A stretch of DNA of 54,154 bases. Origin: JBDTVS01 sp040007095. Lineage in GTDB: Bacteria > Acidobacteriota > Vicinamibacteria > Vicinamibacterales > CAVVIG01. The notes beneath the pieces are model-generated. The model had not been told where the DNA came from, made no database searches, and saw only the letters and a list, made by a program, of their open reading frames with translations. Shown here piece after piece: positions 17,334 to 25,599 of this stretch; position 1 is the first letter of the stretch; every line of letters starts with the position of its first letter. The stretch lies in the NCBI GenBank assembly GCA_040007095.1, contig JBDTVS010000191.1, forward strand, positions 1 to 54,154, given 5' to 3'. The position numbers and the translations under genes were made by a program.

Positions 17334-18917
17334 ATGATTGCTCCCTTCTTGTTGGTCGCCAGCCTGGCTGCCGCGGCAACGCCGTGTGAGAGTTTGAAGT
17401 CGATGGCGCTTCCGGACGCGACCATCACGGTCGCGGAGCTCGTGCCGGCCGGACCCTACACGCCTCCTGGACCTGGCGGCGCGCCGCCGCCGGCGCCGGT
17501 TGCCGGTCGTGGTCAACCAGCCGCCGGGGGCGGGGGACGCGGTGGCCGTGGCGGTCAGGCGCCAGCGGCGCCGCCGATCATGCTGCCTGCGCATTGCCGG
17601 ATAGCAGCGCTTCTCAAGCCCTCATCGGACTCGGAGATCGAGATGGAGGCCTGGCTGCCGGTCGAGAACTGGAACGGAAAATTCCAGGCGGTCGGCAACG
17701 GCGGGTGGGCGGGCGTGATCAGCTACGCGGCGATGGCCTCGGCACTGCAAGAGGGTTATGCCACAGCGTCCACCGATACCGGTCACAAGGGCGGGAACGC
17801 GCTGTTCGGGGTCGGTCATCCAGAGAAGATCGTCGATTTCGCCTACCGCGCCGTGCACGAGACGACGGTCAAAGCGAAAGCCTTCATCGGTGCCTTCTAC
17901 GACCGCGCGCCGCGACTCTCGTACTGGAACGGCTGCTCGACCGGCGGACGACAAGGCCTGATGGAAGCGCAGAAGTATCCCGAAGACTTCGACGCCATTC
18001 TCGCTGGGGCCCCGGCCAACTATCAGACGCACCTGCACGCATGGGATCTCAGCGTGGCGATCCCCACCCTCACGGACCCCAGCAGCGCCGTGCCTGCCCA
18101 GAAGCTCGCGATGTTGAACAAGGCGGTCCTCGACGCATGCGACACGCGGGACGGCGTCAAGGACGGTCTCTTGAACGAGCCGCGTACCTGTCATTTCGAC
18201 GTGGCGACCCTCTTGTGCAAGGGCGCCGACGGCGACGGCTGTCTGACCGCGCCGCAGCTTGAAACCGTCAAGCGGATGTACGCGCCTGCGAAAACCAGAG
18301 GGGGCGACACGATCTTTCCCGGCAAGGACCCCGGCAGCGAGACAGGGTGGAACGTCGTGAGCGGCGGGCCGCAGCCGCCGGGCGTCTCGGTCGGCTCCTT
18401 TCAGGTGGCCTACAACGACGCGAACTGGGACTGGAAGACCTTCGACCTCGAACGCGATCTCAGACTGGTCGACGAGAAGGTCGGCTCGATCGTGAACGCG
18501 ATCAACCCGGATCTCTCGGCGTTCAAGGCGCGCGGCGGCAAGCTGCTCATGTATCACGGCTGGAACGACACCGCGATTTCGGCCGGCAATTCCATCAACT
18601 ACTACTCGAGCGTGCTGGCGAAGATGGGGCAGAAGCAGGACAACTTCGTGCGGCTGTTCATGGCGCCCGGGATGCAGCACTGCGGCGGCGGACCCGGTCC
18701 GAGCCAGATCAACTACATGGGCGCGCTCGAGCGGTGGCGCGAATCGAGCGCCGCGCCGGATCAGCTGATCGCCTCGCGCGTGACGAACAATCGCGTAGAC
18801 ATGACGCGTCCGCTCTGCCCATACCCGCAGGTGGCGCATTACAAAGGCGTCGGGAGCACCAACGATGCCGCGAACTTCGTGTGCAAGCCGCCGGCGAGAG
18901 TGAACGCATCGCACTAG
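17334..18917 (+). CDS. Tannase/feruloyl esterase family protein
   Basis: A 527-residue secreted serine esterase of the tannase/feruloyl esterase family, hydrolysing gallate, ferulate or related aromatic esters outside the cytoplasm. The family's CS-D-HC signature is complete: Cys201-Ser202 in NGCSTGGRQG, Asp412 in YHGWNDTAIS, and His449-Cys450 in GMQHCGGG. Ser/Asp/His form the triad, and the two Cys would form the disulfide that links them. Other family words are VGNGGWAG and GYATASTDTGH. A 40-residue Gly/Arg/Pro/Ala-rich insert (about 41-80) is unlike the family and resembles inserts in other proteins here. ATGGAGGAATGACATG gives a strong GGAGG before the chosen ATG. Single gene; the substrate is not assignable from sequence. 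Confidence 0.93.
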   Translation: MIAPFLLVASLAAAATPCESLKSMALPDATITVAELVPAGPYTPPGPGGAPPPAPVAGRGQPAAGGGGRGGRGGQAPAAPPIMLPAHCRIAALLKPSSDSEIEMEAWLPVENWNGKFQAVGNGGWAGVISYAAMASALQEGYATASTDTGHKGGNALFGVGHPEKIVDFAYRAVHETTVKAKAFIGAFYDRAPRLSYWNGCSTGGRQGLMEAQKYPEDFDAILAGAPANYQTHLHAWDLSVAIPTLTDPSSAVPAQKLAMLNKAVLDACDTRDGVKDGLLNEPRTCHFDVATLLCKGADGDGCLTAPQLETVKRMYAPAKTRGGDTIFPGKDPGSETGWNVVSGGPQPPGVSVGSFQVAYNDANWDWKTFDLERDLRLVDEKVGSIVNAINPDLSAFKARGGKLLMYHGWNDTAISAGNSINYYSSVLAKMGQKQDNFVRLFMAPGMQHCGGGPGPSQINYMGALERWRESSAAPDQLIASRVTNNRVDMTRPLCPYPQVAHYKGVGSTNDAANFVCKPPARVNASH

Positions 18918-18970
18918 CGCAAACCACCAGCGCGGCCTCGGTGGTTGATGTCGCCACCGGTCATATCGCG

Positions 18971-20488
18971 CTACCCGACCACAGGGGGGCGCTTGTTCGT
19001 CACGCCCGCGTGCTGCTCGAACGCGTATGCCAGCTTGAGCACGTCGAGATCGCGGCGCGGGCGGCCGACAATCTGCAAGCCGATCGGCAGTCCGTCCGGG
19101 GTGAATCCGCATGGCACGGAAATCGCCGGGAGCCCGGTCAGCGTGATGGCGTAACAGGTCGCCATCCAATCGATGTAGGTCTTCATCGTGACGCCGTTGA
19201 TCTCTTTGACCCACTCGACGTCGGCGGGGAACGGCGCCACCTGCGAGACCGGCAGCACCAGAAACTCGTAGCGCTCGAGGAACTCGCGAACGCGCTGGTA
19301 GAGCGCCGCGCGCTTCACCTCGGCCCGCGCGACCTCGGCGCCGGACAGTTTCAACCCTTGTTCGGTGTTCCAGATGACCGTGTCCTTCATCAGGTCGCGG
19401 TGCTGTTTGAAGTCCTCGCCCCGCTCCTCTGCGAAGGACCAGGCGCGCAGCGTCTGGAACGTCTCGTCAGCCTCGGCGAAATCCGGCTCGCCGTCTTCGA
19501 CGCTGCACCCCGCGTCGCTGAAGACGTGGCGCGCCGCGTCGCACACCTGGGTGACGATCGGCTCCACCGGATAGCGTCCCAGATTGCGGCTCCAGGCGAT
19601 CCGCGCGCCCTTGAAATCACGCTGCAGCGAGCCGCGGAACACCGAGCCCGGTTCCTCGATCGCAATCGGCGCCCGCGGATCCGGCTCGGCGATGACCGAC
19701 AACATCAACGCGATATCGCGCACCGATCGCGCAATCGGCCCGTCGACGCTCATCGAGCTCCAGGGCTGCGCTTTTGGCCAGGCGGGAACTCGGCCAATCG
19801 ATGGCCGAAAACCGACGACGCCGCAGAAGCTGGGCGGGTTTCTCAGCGATCCCCCGTGGTCGCTCCCGTCGGCGAGCGGCGTCATGCCGCAGGCCACCGA
19901 GACGGCGGCGCCGCCACTGCTGCCGCCGCAGGTTCTCGACAGGTCGTGGGGATTTCTCGTCACGCCGAACACCGCGTTGAACGTCTGCGATCCGGCGCCG
20001 AACTCCGGTGTATTGGTCTTGCCGATGACGATCGCGCCCGCCGCCTTCAACCGTTTCACGATCAGCGCGTCGTCGGCGGGCACGTTGTTCCTGTAGATCG
20101 GCGAGCCGTAGGTCGTGCGGATGCCGGCGGTTGGCACCAGATCCTTGACGGCGTGCGGAAAGCCGTGCAGTGGGCCGAGCGTCCGCGATTTGCCGGGACG
20201 CTCGTCGGCGGCACGTGCCTGACGCACGAGTTGATCCCGGTCGACGAGCGTGCAGATCGCATTGACCTTGGAGTTGACGCGATCGATCTGGGCCAGACAC
20301 GCCTGCATCACCTCGACGGCCGAGATCGCGCGCGACTTGATGAGCCGCGCCAGATCGGTCGCGTCCATGAAGCAGATCTCGTCGTTCGAAGATCGGCCGT
20401 TCAAGGCTCGTGTCCCGCCCGATCGGTTCTGCAAACCTGCCATCGCGGGAATCGCAGCGGCCGCGGCGAAAAACTCGCGTCTGTCCAC
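18971..20488 (-). CDS. Amidase-signature hydrolase, Tat-like export signal
   Basis: A 505-residue amidase-signature enzyme that cleaves carboxamide bonds. The Ser-cisSer-Lys triad is visible: Lys115 in PHAVKDLVP, the cis-Ser in CGGSSGGAAV, and the nucleophile Ser214 in GSDHGGSLRNP. A twin-arginine-like start (DRREFFAAAAAIPAMAG) suggests export, unusual for the mostly cytosolic family. The frame is open to 20695, but that would overlap the cytochrome gene, so I chose GTG 20488, directly before the RR motif. It follows xoxG by 40 bases on the same strand and is probably co-transcribed with the xox genes. Amidases of this family act on very varied amides; the substrate is not predictable. Confidence 0.88.
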   Translation of the reverse strand: MDRREFFAAAAAIPAMAGLQNRSGGTRALNGRSSNDEICFMDATDLARLIKSRAISAVEVMQACLAQIDRVNSKVNAICTLVDRDQLVRQARAADERPGKSRTLGPLHGFPHAVKDLVPTAGIRTTYGSPIYRNNVPADDALIVKRLKAAGAIVIGKTNTPEFGAGSQTFNAVFGVTRNPHDLSRTCGGSSGGAAVSVACGMTPLADGSDHGGSLRNPPSFCGVVGFRPSIGRVPAWPKAQPWSSMSVDGPIARSVRDIALMLSVIAEPDPRAPIAIEEPGSVFRGSLQRDFKGARIAWSRNLGRYPVEPIVTQVCDAARHVFSDAGCSVEDGEPDFAEADETFQTLRAWSFAEERGEDFKQHRDLMKDTVIWNTEQGLKLSGAEVARAEVKRAALYQRVREFLERYEFLVLPVSQVAPFPADVEWVKEINGVTMKTYIDWMATCYAITLTGLPAISVPCGFTPDGLPIGLQIVGRPRRDLDVLKLAYAFEQHAGVTNKRPPVVG

Positions 20489-20528
20489 GTCTTGCTCACA
20501 CCGGTAACCGCCGCGGGTCGGAAGGGAA

Positions 20529-21020
20529 CTACTTCTTGGGCCAGCCCGGCGGCGGGACCCAGGGACCACCTTTCGGACCGACTTCATCCGGTCTCCCCGC
20601 CGGCAGTACCTTGTCGGTCCTCGCCTGGACGTAGTAGTACAGCTGCGTGATCTGCGTGTCGTCGAGAAGCTTCGACCAGGCCTGCATCCCTTCATCAGGG
20701 AATCCGTCCCGGACCGACTTGAGAAACTCCTTCAACGGCACTTTTCGGTTGAGGTCGGTCAAGTTGGGCGCGAGCGGGGTGCCATTGGCGTCTGTTCCGT
20801 GGCATCGGTAGCAGTAGACGTGCCACCATTTCCAGCCGTTATACACGCTCTTGTACAGATCCTGGGCCGGCGGATCCGCCGGCGCCGGAGCGGCGGGCAG
20901 ACTTTGGGGCAGGGCAAGGTTCCACGCGACTCCCATGAACATCGCCAGCGCGAACATGACGATGCTTCTCGGTATCCGCACCAGGCGATACCCTGAACCG
21001 ACTGACTGGCTCGACCTCAT
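20529..21020 (-). CDS. xoxG: XoxG-like cytochrome c, electron acceptor of XoxF
   Basis: A 163-residue periplasmic cytochrome c. An N-terminal membrane or signal segment (IVMFALAMFMGVAWNLAL) is followed by a single heme motif CYRCHG (Cys70, Cys73, His74). Candidate axial Met lies in DEGMQAWSKLL. Cytochromes in this position take electrons from lanthanide methanol dehydrogenase and pass them towards the terminal oxidase. The ATG overlaps the xoxJ stop by four bases (ATGA, 21017-21020), so translation is coupled. The Pro/Lys-rich tail (GGPWVPPPGWPKK) is typical of such cytochromes. I assign xoxG from context plus the heme motif rather than from strong sequence identity. Confidence 0.82.
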   Translation of the reverse strand: MRSSQSVGSGYRLVRIPRSIVMFALAMFMGVAWNLALPQSLPAAPAPADPPAQDLYKSVYNGWKWWHVYCYRCHGTDANGTPLAPNLTDLNRKVPLKEFLKSVRDGFPDEGMQAWSKLLDDTQITQLYYYVQARTDKVLPAGRPDEVGPKGGPWVPPPGWPKK

Positions 21021-21874
21021 TTCGACTCGACCTTTCCCTCTAGAAGAGGCACACCGTACTCTTTCAAGATATTTGTGATCTCGGCGTGCTTCATCAGCAG
21101 CACCTTTTCCAGTTTCGCCCGCAGTTCGTCATCCCCTGGTTTGACGCCCATGGAAATGTCAAAGGCGAAGGGCAGGTCGGTCGTCGAGGACGGGACCGGC
21201 ACCATCTCCATCTGAACCTGCTGATGTTTGACAAAGTAGCCCGCGGCGGGACCCCAGACGATGGCGACGTCGATCTTTCCGGCGGCCAAGGCATCGATAA
21301 TCCTGCTCGGCGGGTTCTGCGCAGAGTAGAAGGTCTCGAACCCGGTCACGTTGCCGACAATGCCTCTCTTGGCCAGCGCGTACGCCGGAGGCGGATTGTT
21401 GTAGTCGTCGCCGATCAGGTGCACGCCGATACGAAGCTTCTTGAGCAGCGGATCGTCGAGCGACTTGATCTGAAAGCCTTTGTCCTTGCGATACACGAAG
21501 ACATAGGTGGACCGGTAGTACGGCTTCGTGGTGCGAACCAGGTCATACCCCTGCGGAGCGCCGATCATGATGTTGCAGCGGCCCTCTTTCAGCGTCGCGT
21601 TCATGGTGTTTCTGATGAAACCCCTTCGCTGTCCCCACCAGACATAGCTGGGGGACGCGTCGAACGCCTTTGCAACCACGCTGGCGATCTTGTTCTCGAA
21701 TCCCTGCATCTGCCGGTTGGAAAACGGCATGTTCTCGGGATCCGCGCAGACCCGGAACTCCTTCTTGTCCTGGGCGAGAGCAACCCCAGGGGCGAGCACG
21801 CACACCGCGAGCAGCAACAGGCTTCCCGCCGTGATTCGTGAGCGCCGGTTGGTGCGCTTCCTCTCGTCATTCAT
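21017..21874 (-). CDS. xoxJ: XoxJ-like periplasmic binding protein of a quinoprotein dehydrogenase
   Basis: A 285-residue periplasmic solute-binding-fold protein. The signal peptide (AGSLLLLAVCVLAPGVALAQ) is followed by FRVCADPENMPFSNRQMQGF, the hallmark of the quinoprotein-dehydrogenase-associated binding proteins (MxaJ/XoxJ), then KPYYRSTYVFVYRKDKG and KIDVAIVWGPAAGYFV. XoxJ/MxaJ are needed for active methanol dehydrogenase, and a role in activating or partially unfolding the enzyme has been proposed. ATG 21874 starts directly before the charged n-region; a GTG at 21910 is less likely. It lies between xoxF (236 bp upstream, with a hairpin in between) and xoxG (overlapping). Confidence 0.9.
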   Translation of the reverse strand: MNDERKRTNRRSRITAGSLLLLAVCVLAPGVALAQDKKEFRVCADPENMPFSNRQMQGFENKIASVVAKAFDASPSYVWWGQRRGFIRNTMNATLKEGRCNIMIGAPQGYDLVRTTKPYYRSTYVFVYRKDKGFQIKSLDDPLLKKLRIGVHLIGDDYNNPPPAYALAKRGIVGNVTGFETFYSAQNPPSRIIDALAAGKIDVAIVWGPAAGYFVKHQQVQMEMVPVPSSTTDLPFAFDISMGVKPGDDELRAKLEKVLLMKHAEITNILKEYGVPLLEGKVESK

Positions 21875-22065
21875 GCTTTCTGTGCTCGGGAGCGTGTCTG
21901 GTCTGACCACGCGTCTATTATGACGGGTCAGCCGCCGAAAATCGGCTGGAATTTACCATTCGACCGTGGGTCAATTGCGATCTGAGAGGAACGACTTCTT
22001 GCTCGGTGTTGCTCGGCGAACTCGGCGGTTGGTTCCAACCCGACCCAGCACTCGCCCAGCGAGAA

Positions 22066-22101
22066 GAGGGAGCCCGCGCGCCGTCGCGTCGCGGGCCCCT
22101 C
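22066..22101 (-). terminator. GC-rich hairpin between xoxF and xoxJ
   Basis: GAGGGAGCCCGCG at 22066-22078 pairs with CGCGGGCCCCTC at 22090-22101 (one bulge). It lies about 10 bp after the xoxF stop. No T-run follows, so it may attenuate transcription or protect the xoxF mRNA end rather than terminate fully. Confidence 0.45.
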
Positions 22102-22110
22102 GCCTGGCAG

Positions 22111-23862
22111 TTACGGCAGCGAAAACACCGTCAGAACGCCGCCCTGGTTGCTGAAGTTGGAGACGTCGCCGAACGCGCCCAGCGCGCCGAGCGCCGCCGT
22201 CGGATCCTCGGTGCCGATGTCGGCGGCCACCGCGATGCCCGACCACCCGCCGATGCCCGAAAGCACGGCGATATACTGCTTGCCATCCGGTCCCACGTAG
22301 GTGATCGGATTGCCGATGATCCCGGAAGGCGTCTTGAACTTCCACAGGACTTCGCCGGTCTTGGCGTTGACCGCCTTCATCCAGCCTTCCATCGTCCCGT
22401 AGAAGACGACGTCGCCCGCGGTCGCGAGCGCGCCGCCCCAGTTCGACAGGCCTTCCTTGATGCCCCAGACCTTCTTGCCGGTCGTCGGATCCCAGGCGAT
22501 GAACTCGCCGCGATTTCCCCCCGGACCGGGGTGGCTGACCACGATCGCGCCTACGTACGGCTGCCCCGCCTGGTACTTGACCTCGACGCCTTCGTAGTCC
22601 ATGCAGAGATTGTTGGTCGGCACGTAGAAGAGATTCGTCTTCGGCGAGTAGGCGACAGGCTGCTGGTTCTTGCCTCCCATGGCCGAGGGACAGATATCCT
22701 TGGTGTTCTTCGTCGCCGACGTTCTCTTCTCGGGGTTCTCGATCGGCTTGCCCGTCTTGAGGTCGACGCCCGTGGCCCAGTTCACGTTGACGAAGGCGTC
22801 AGCCATCAGCAGTTCGCCGGTGGCCCGGTCGAGCACGTAGGCAAACCCGTTGCGGTCGAAGTTGACGAGGGTTTTTCTCGCTTGACCCTTGATGTTGAGG
22901 TCGGCCAGCACGTTCTCGTTGATGCCGTCGTAATCCCACGCATCGTGCGGGGTCTTCTGATACGCCCACTTGGCCTTGCCCGTGTCGGGGTCGCGCGCGA
23001 AGATGGTCATCGACCACTTGTTGTCGCCCGGCCGCTGATCCGGATTCCAGGACCCCGGGTTGCCGGTGCCGTAGTAGAGGAGGTTCAGGTCGGGGTCGTA
23101 GCTGTACCAGCCCCACGTGGTCCCGCCGCCGGTCTTCCACTCCTCGCCCTTCCAGGTCTCCACCGATCCCGGGAAGCCGACTTCTTCTTCCGGCCCGGTG
23201 CTGTACATGCGCCAGATCTGCTTGCCGGTCTTGACGTCGTTGGCGGTCACGAACCCCCGCACGCCGTATTCGCCGCCGCTGATGCCCGAGATGACCTTGT
23301 CTTTGATCACCAGCGGCGCCGACGTGATGGTCTGACCGTTGGAGTAGTCGCCCTGCTTGACCTTCCACACTTCCTTGCCGGTCTCCGCGTTGAGCGCCAC
23401 GGTCGTGGTATCCAGCTGATTCTGGAAGATCATGCCGTCGGCATAGGCCAGACCGCGGTTCACCGTGTCGCAGCACGCCACGGGAATGACCTGCGCGTTC
23501 TGCTTCGGCGTGTACTTCCACTTGATCGGCGCGCCTTCCTTGGTCAGGTCCAGGGCGTAGACGATGTTGGGGAACGGTGTATGGACGTACATGGTGCTGC
23601 CAACCACGAGGGGTCCGCCTTCGTGTCCGCGCAGCACGCCAGTGGAGAACGTCCACGCGACCTTGAGATTCTTGACGTTGTCGGCGGTAATCGAATTGAG
23701 CGTGCTGTACCTGGTCGATGCGTAGTTCTTGTTTTGCATCGTCCACTGCTTGTCTTCGTCCTTCGGCGGCTCGCCGCCGCCGCCGCTGCTGCTCGAGCAG
23801 GCGGAGGCGAATACCTGCAGTAGACATGCGGCCACTGCGAGCCGTATGGCGGATCTCGTCAT
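22111..23862 (-). CDS. xoxF: XoxF-type lanthanide methanol dehydrogenase, predicted lipoprotein
   Basis: A 583-residue PQQ methanol/ethanol dehydrogenase. Catalytic Asp310 and the extra Asp312 in WDYDGIN form the D-x-D pair that marks lanthanide-binding XoxF enzymes; calcium MxaF has Ala at the second place. The adjacent-cysteine pair Cys130-Cys131 (VACCDTVNRG) that contacts PQQ is present, as are propeller tryptophan-docking motifs (NAETGKEVWKVKQG, NAKTGEVLWKFKTPSG). It oxidises methanol to formaldehyde or formate in the periplasm. The signal peptide ends FASAC22 followed by SSSSGGGG, which looks like a lipobox and linker, so the enzyme may be membrane-anchored. ATG 23862 has AAGGAG upstream; the 25-bp gap to the hydrolase gene implies an operon. 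Confidence 0.92.
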   Translation of the reverse strand: MTRSAIRLAVAACLLQVFASACSSSSGGGGEPPKDEDKQWTMQNKNYASTRYSTLNSITADNVKNLKVAWTFSTGVLRGHEGGPLVVGSTMYVHTPFPNIVYALDLTKEGAPIKWKYTPKQNAQVIPVACCDTVNRGLAYADGMIFQNQLDTTTVALNAETGKEVWKVKQGDYSNGQTITSAPLVIKDKVISGISGGEYGVRGFVTANDVKTGKQIWRMYSTGPEEEVGFPGSVETWKGEEWKTGGGTTWGWYSYDPDLNLLYYGTGNPGSWNPDQRPGDNKWSMTIFARDPDTGKAKWAYQKTPHDAWDYDGINENVLADLNIKGQARKTLVNFDRNGFAYVLDRATGELLMADAFVNVNWATGVDLKTGKPIENPEKRTSATKNTKDICPSAMGGKNQQPVAYSPKTNLFYVPTNNLCMDYEGVEVKYQAGQPYVGAIVVSHPGPGGNRGEFIAWDPTTGKKVWGIKEGLSNWGGALATAGDVVFYGTMEGWMKAVNAKTGEVLWKFKTPSGIIGNPITYVGPDGKQYIAVLSGIGGWSGIAVAADIGTEDPTAALGALGAFGDVSNFSNQGGVLTVFSLP

Positions 23863-23887
23863 CTCTCTCTCCTTCTTATTCACGAGG

Positions 23888-25231
23888 TTATTTCTTGGCG
23901 GTTTGCTTCGACTTCGAGGACACCGCCCCGTCAACCCAGTTCAGGATGACGTCAGCGATCTCGAGGTTGTTGGTGCCGAGCATCATCATGTGAGTCGTAC
24001 CGTTGAAGATCGGGTTCCCGAGCTCGTCGAGCTTGATGTATGCGGCCTTCGCGGTTCCCTGCCCGGCGGCGCGCCGCGCCTTGATGGCGTTCACGGTCGT
24101 ATCGCACACCTCACTGGACGCCGCGTAGTCGCCCTTCATGGCCATGTACGGGATGTTGTCGAAATCCTCCGCTTTCAGTCCGCTGTTCGGGAGCGAGCAG
24201 GACCCCTCGATCGTGATGAGGCCCTTCAGCATGTCCAGATGGCCGCGTTCCTTCAGGATCCGGGCCATGTGATGCCCCATGATGCCCGACTGCGAGTGGG
24301 TGGCGACGATGGCGCCGCCGAGTTTCTCGACGAGCCTCGCCAGGTTTTCAGGCGTCCAGGTGTTGGCGGGAGCAATCTCCTTCGGATCGCACGTCGCGCA
24401 GATGGACCCGGGCAGCGTGACTTCGGCGTTGGGCACCAGCTGCTTGTAGTAGTCGAGCGCATAGTAGTTGTTGGGTCCCGCCGGGGCCTGCGCGATGGCC
24501 CCGGTGCGAGACACGATGCTCGAGTCTACGGACGCGAACGGGTAGGCGGGGAAATACGTGTCTTTGTGGTTCGCGTCGTCGGTCGGTGGGTCGCCCGGAT
24601 CGCCGTGCCGGATCAGGGTGCCGTTCAGAATGGTCGAACCGGGAGGCGTGAGGTGCCCGAACCACGCCGTCCACGCGCCGTTGTCGGTGATCCGGCCGAA
24701 GCTGGGAATCTTTGCCGTTCCACCGGCGACGTCGCCACTGCGAATGACGGCGGCGGCCTCGTGAATGACCGCCTCGTCGAATCCGGAGCGTCCACGTCCT
24801 GATTGATCCACGAGGTAGGTGGAAATCCCCTGGCGCACGAAATACGGGGCCCAGCCTTCGCGGCCGTCCGGCGTCGATTCCAGACAGGCGGCGGTGTGGC
24901 TCGAGCCGTGCACCATGATGACCGGCGGCATGTTCCCCTTCTTGTTCGCCGGTATCTGGAAGGACACGTACATCTGGCCGATCGTGATCTGATTGGGAAC
25001 GTTGGCCGCGGTGGCCGGCGCGTTGGGCCCCGGCACGGTGGCGTACGGGGTGACTTTCGGCACGCCGCCGATGAAGAAGCTGCCCTGGTCCTCGATGACC
25101 AGCGGCTTCTTCAGGAATTTCTTTATCTTGGTGCCCTCCTGTGCCAGAAGGCTGGCCGCCATGCCGACGAGAAGGACGCCTGAACATACACACCAGCCGA
25201 CGAGCCTCATCAAACGCGTGTCGTGCTTCAT
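23888..25231 (-). CDS. Secreted alpha/beta hydrolase, first gene of the xox operon
   Basis: A 447-residue exported hydrolase. The signal peptide (VCSGVLLVGMAASLLAQ) is followed by an alpha/beta-hydrolase core: oxyanion-hole region PPVIMVHGSSHTAAC, strand-turn STYLVDQSGRGRSGF, and a nucleophile elbow HSQSG near residue 312. A late His in NGTTHMMMLG fits the catalytic His. It is probably an esterase or lipase-like enzyme; the large insert with several Cys is not one I recognise. AGGAGG lies eight bases before the ATG. It stands 25 bp ahead of xoxF, downstream of the TTGACA promoter region, so it is co-expressed with the dehydrogenase and may supply methanol or another alcohol from an ester. Confidence 0.82.
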   Translation of the reverse strand: MKHDTRLMRLVGWCVCSGVLLVGMAASLLAQEGTKIKKFLKKPLVIEDQGSFFIGGVPKVTPYATVPGPNAPATAANVPNQITIGQMYVSFQIPANKKGNMPPVIMVHGSSHTAACLESTPDGREGWAPYFVRQGISTYLVDQSGRGRSGFDEAVIHEAAAVIRSGDVAGGTAKIPSFGRITDNGAWTAWFGHLTPPGSTILNGTLIRHGDPGDPPTDDANHKDTYFPAYPFASVDSSIVSRTGAIAQAPAGPNNYYALDYYKQLVPNAEVTLPGSICATCDPKEIAPANTWTPENLARLVEKLGGAIVATHSQSGIMGHHMARILKERGHLDMLKGLITIEGSCSLPNSGLKAEDFDNIPYMAMKGDYAASSEVCDTTVNAIKARRAAGQGTAKAAYIKLDELGNPIFNGTTHMMMLGTNNLEIADVILNWVDGAVSSKSKQTAKK

Positions 25232-25338
25232 TGATACTTCCTCCTGCTTGGGCCCGCCCGCCGGCGAGACGTCCCGCCCGTCCTGGTGCGACGCCGCCAG
25301 ATTGTCACCACGGGCTGTTGCCGGCGCGTGCGTGCCGC

Positions 25339-25389
25339 AGGCTATCCCCGACGCTCCGACATGTCAACCCGAATACGTGCGTGTGTCAA
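25339..25389 (-). promoter_or_regulatory. Sigma-70-type promoter with two tandem TTGACA boxes for the hydrolase-xoxFJG operon
   Basis: On the minus strand a perfect TTGACA (25362-25367) is followed after 17 bp by TAGCCT (25339-25344), a fair -10 box. A second perfect TTGACA lies 22 bp upstream (25384-25389). RNA would start near 25332, about 100 bases before the hydrolase ATG. The remainder of 25232-25599 shows no gene. Confidence 0.58.
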
Positions 25390-25405
25390 CGCGAATACGT
25401 GCGTT
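25362..25405. repeat. 22-bp tandem direct repeat in the xox operon promoter
   Basis: TGTCAACCCGAATACGTGCG plus TG is followed at once by TGTCAACGCGAATACGTGCG plus TT. The two units differ at two positions. Each unit carries one TTGACA on the minus strand, and 22 bp is about two helical turns, so bound proteins would lie on the same face. Confidence 0.7.
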
Positions 25406-25599
25406 CTGAACCTGCACCCGGCATCGACATGCGCGTCTCGCCGCCTCGGTTGGCGGACGTTATTGATATCACGTCTTTGCATCGCACGGTCGGCGAGGTC
25501 GTCCAGACTCCGCGAACAGCGTTCCGCCTCAGAGTCTCATCGAGTCATGAAGGGAAGCGAATGCGCCGCGGAAAGACGAACGCGCCTCGGCGCCGCGCG

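Noticed and set aside
22111..23862. Calcium-type MxaF assignment for the methanol dehydrogenase
   Set aside because: The residue two after the catalytic Asp is Asp (DYD) rather than Ala, and xoxJ/xoxG-type genes follow, so XoxF is the better call.
25362..25405. Tandem repeats as a CRISPR array
   Set aside because: Only two adjacent 22-bp units with no spacer; the same holds for the 14-bp tandems at 9424 and 29583.
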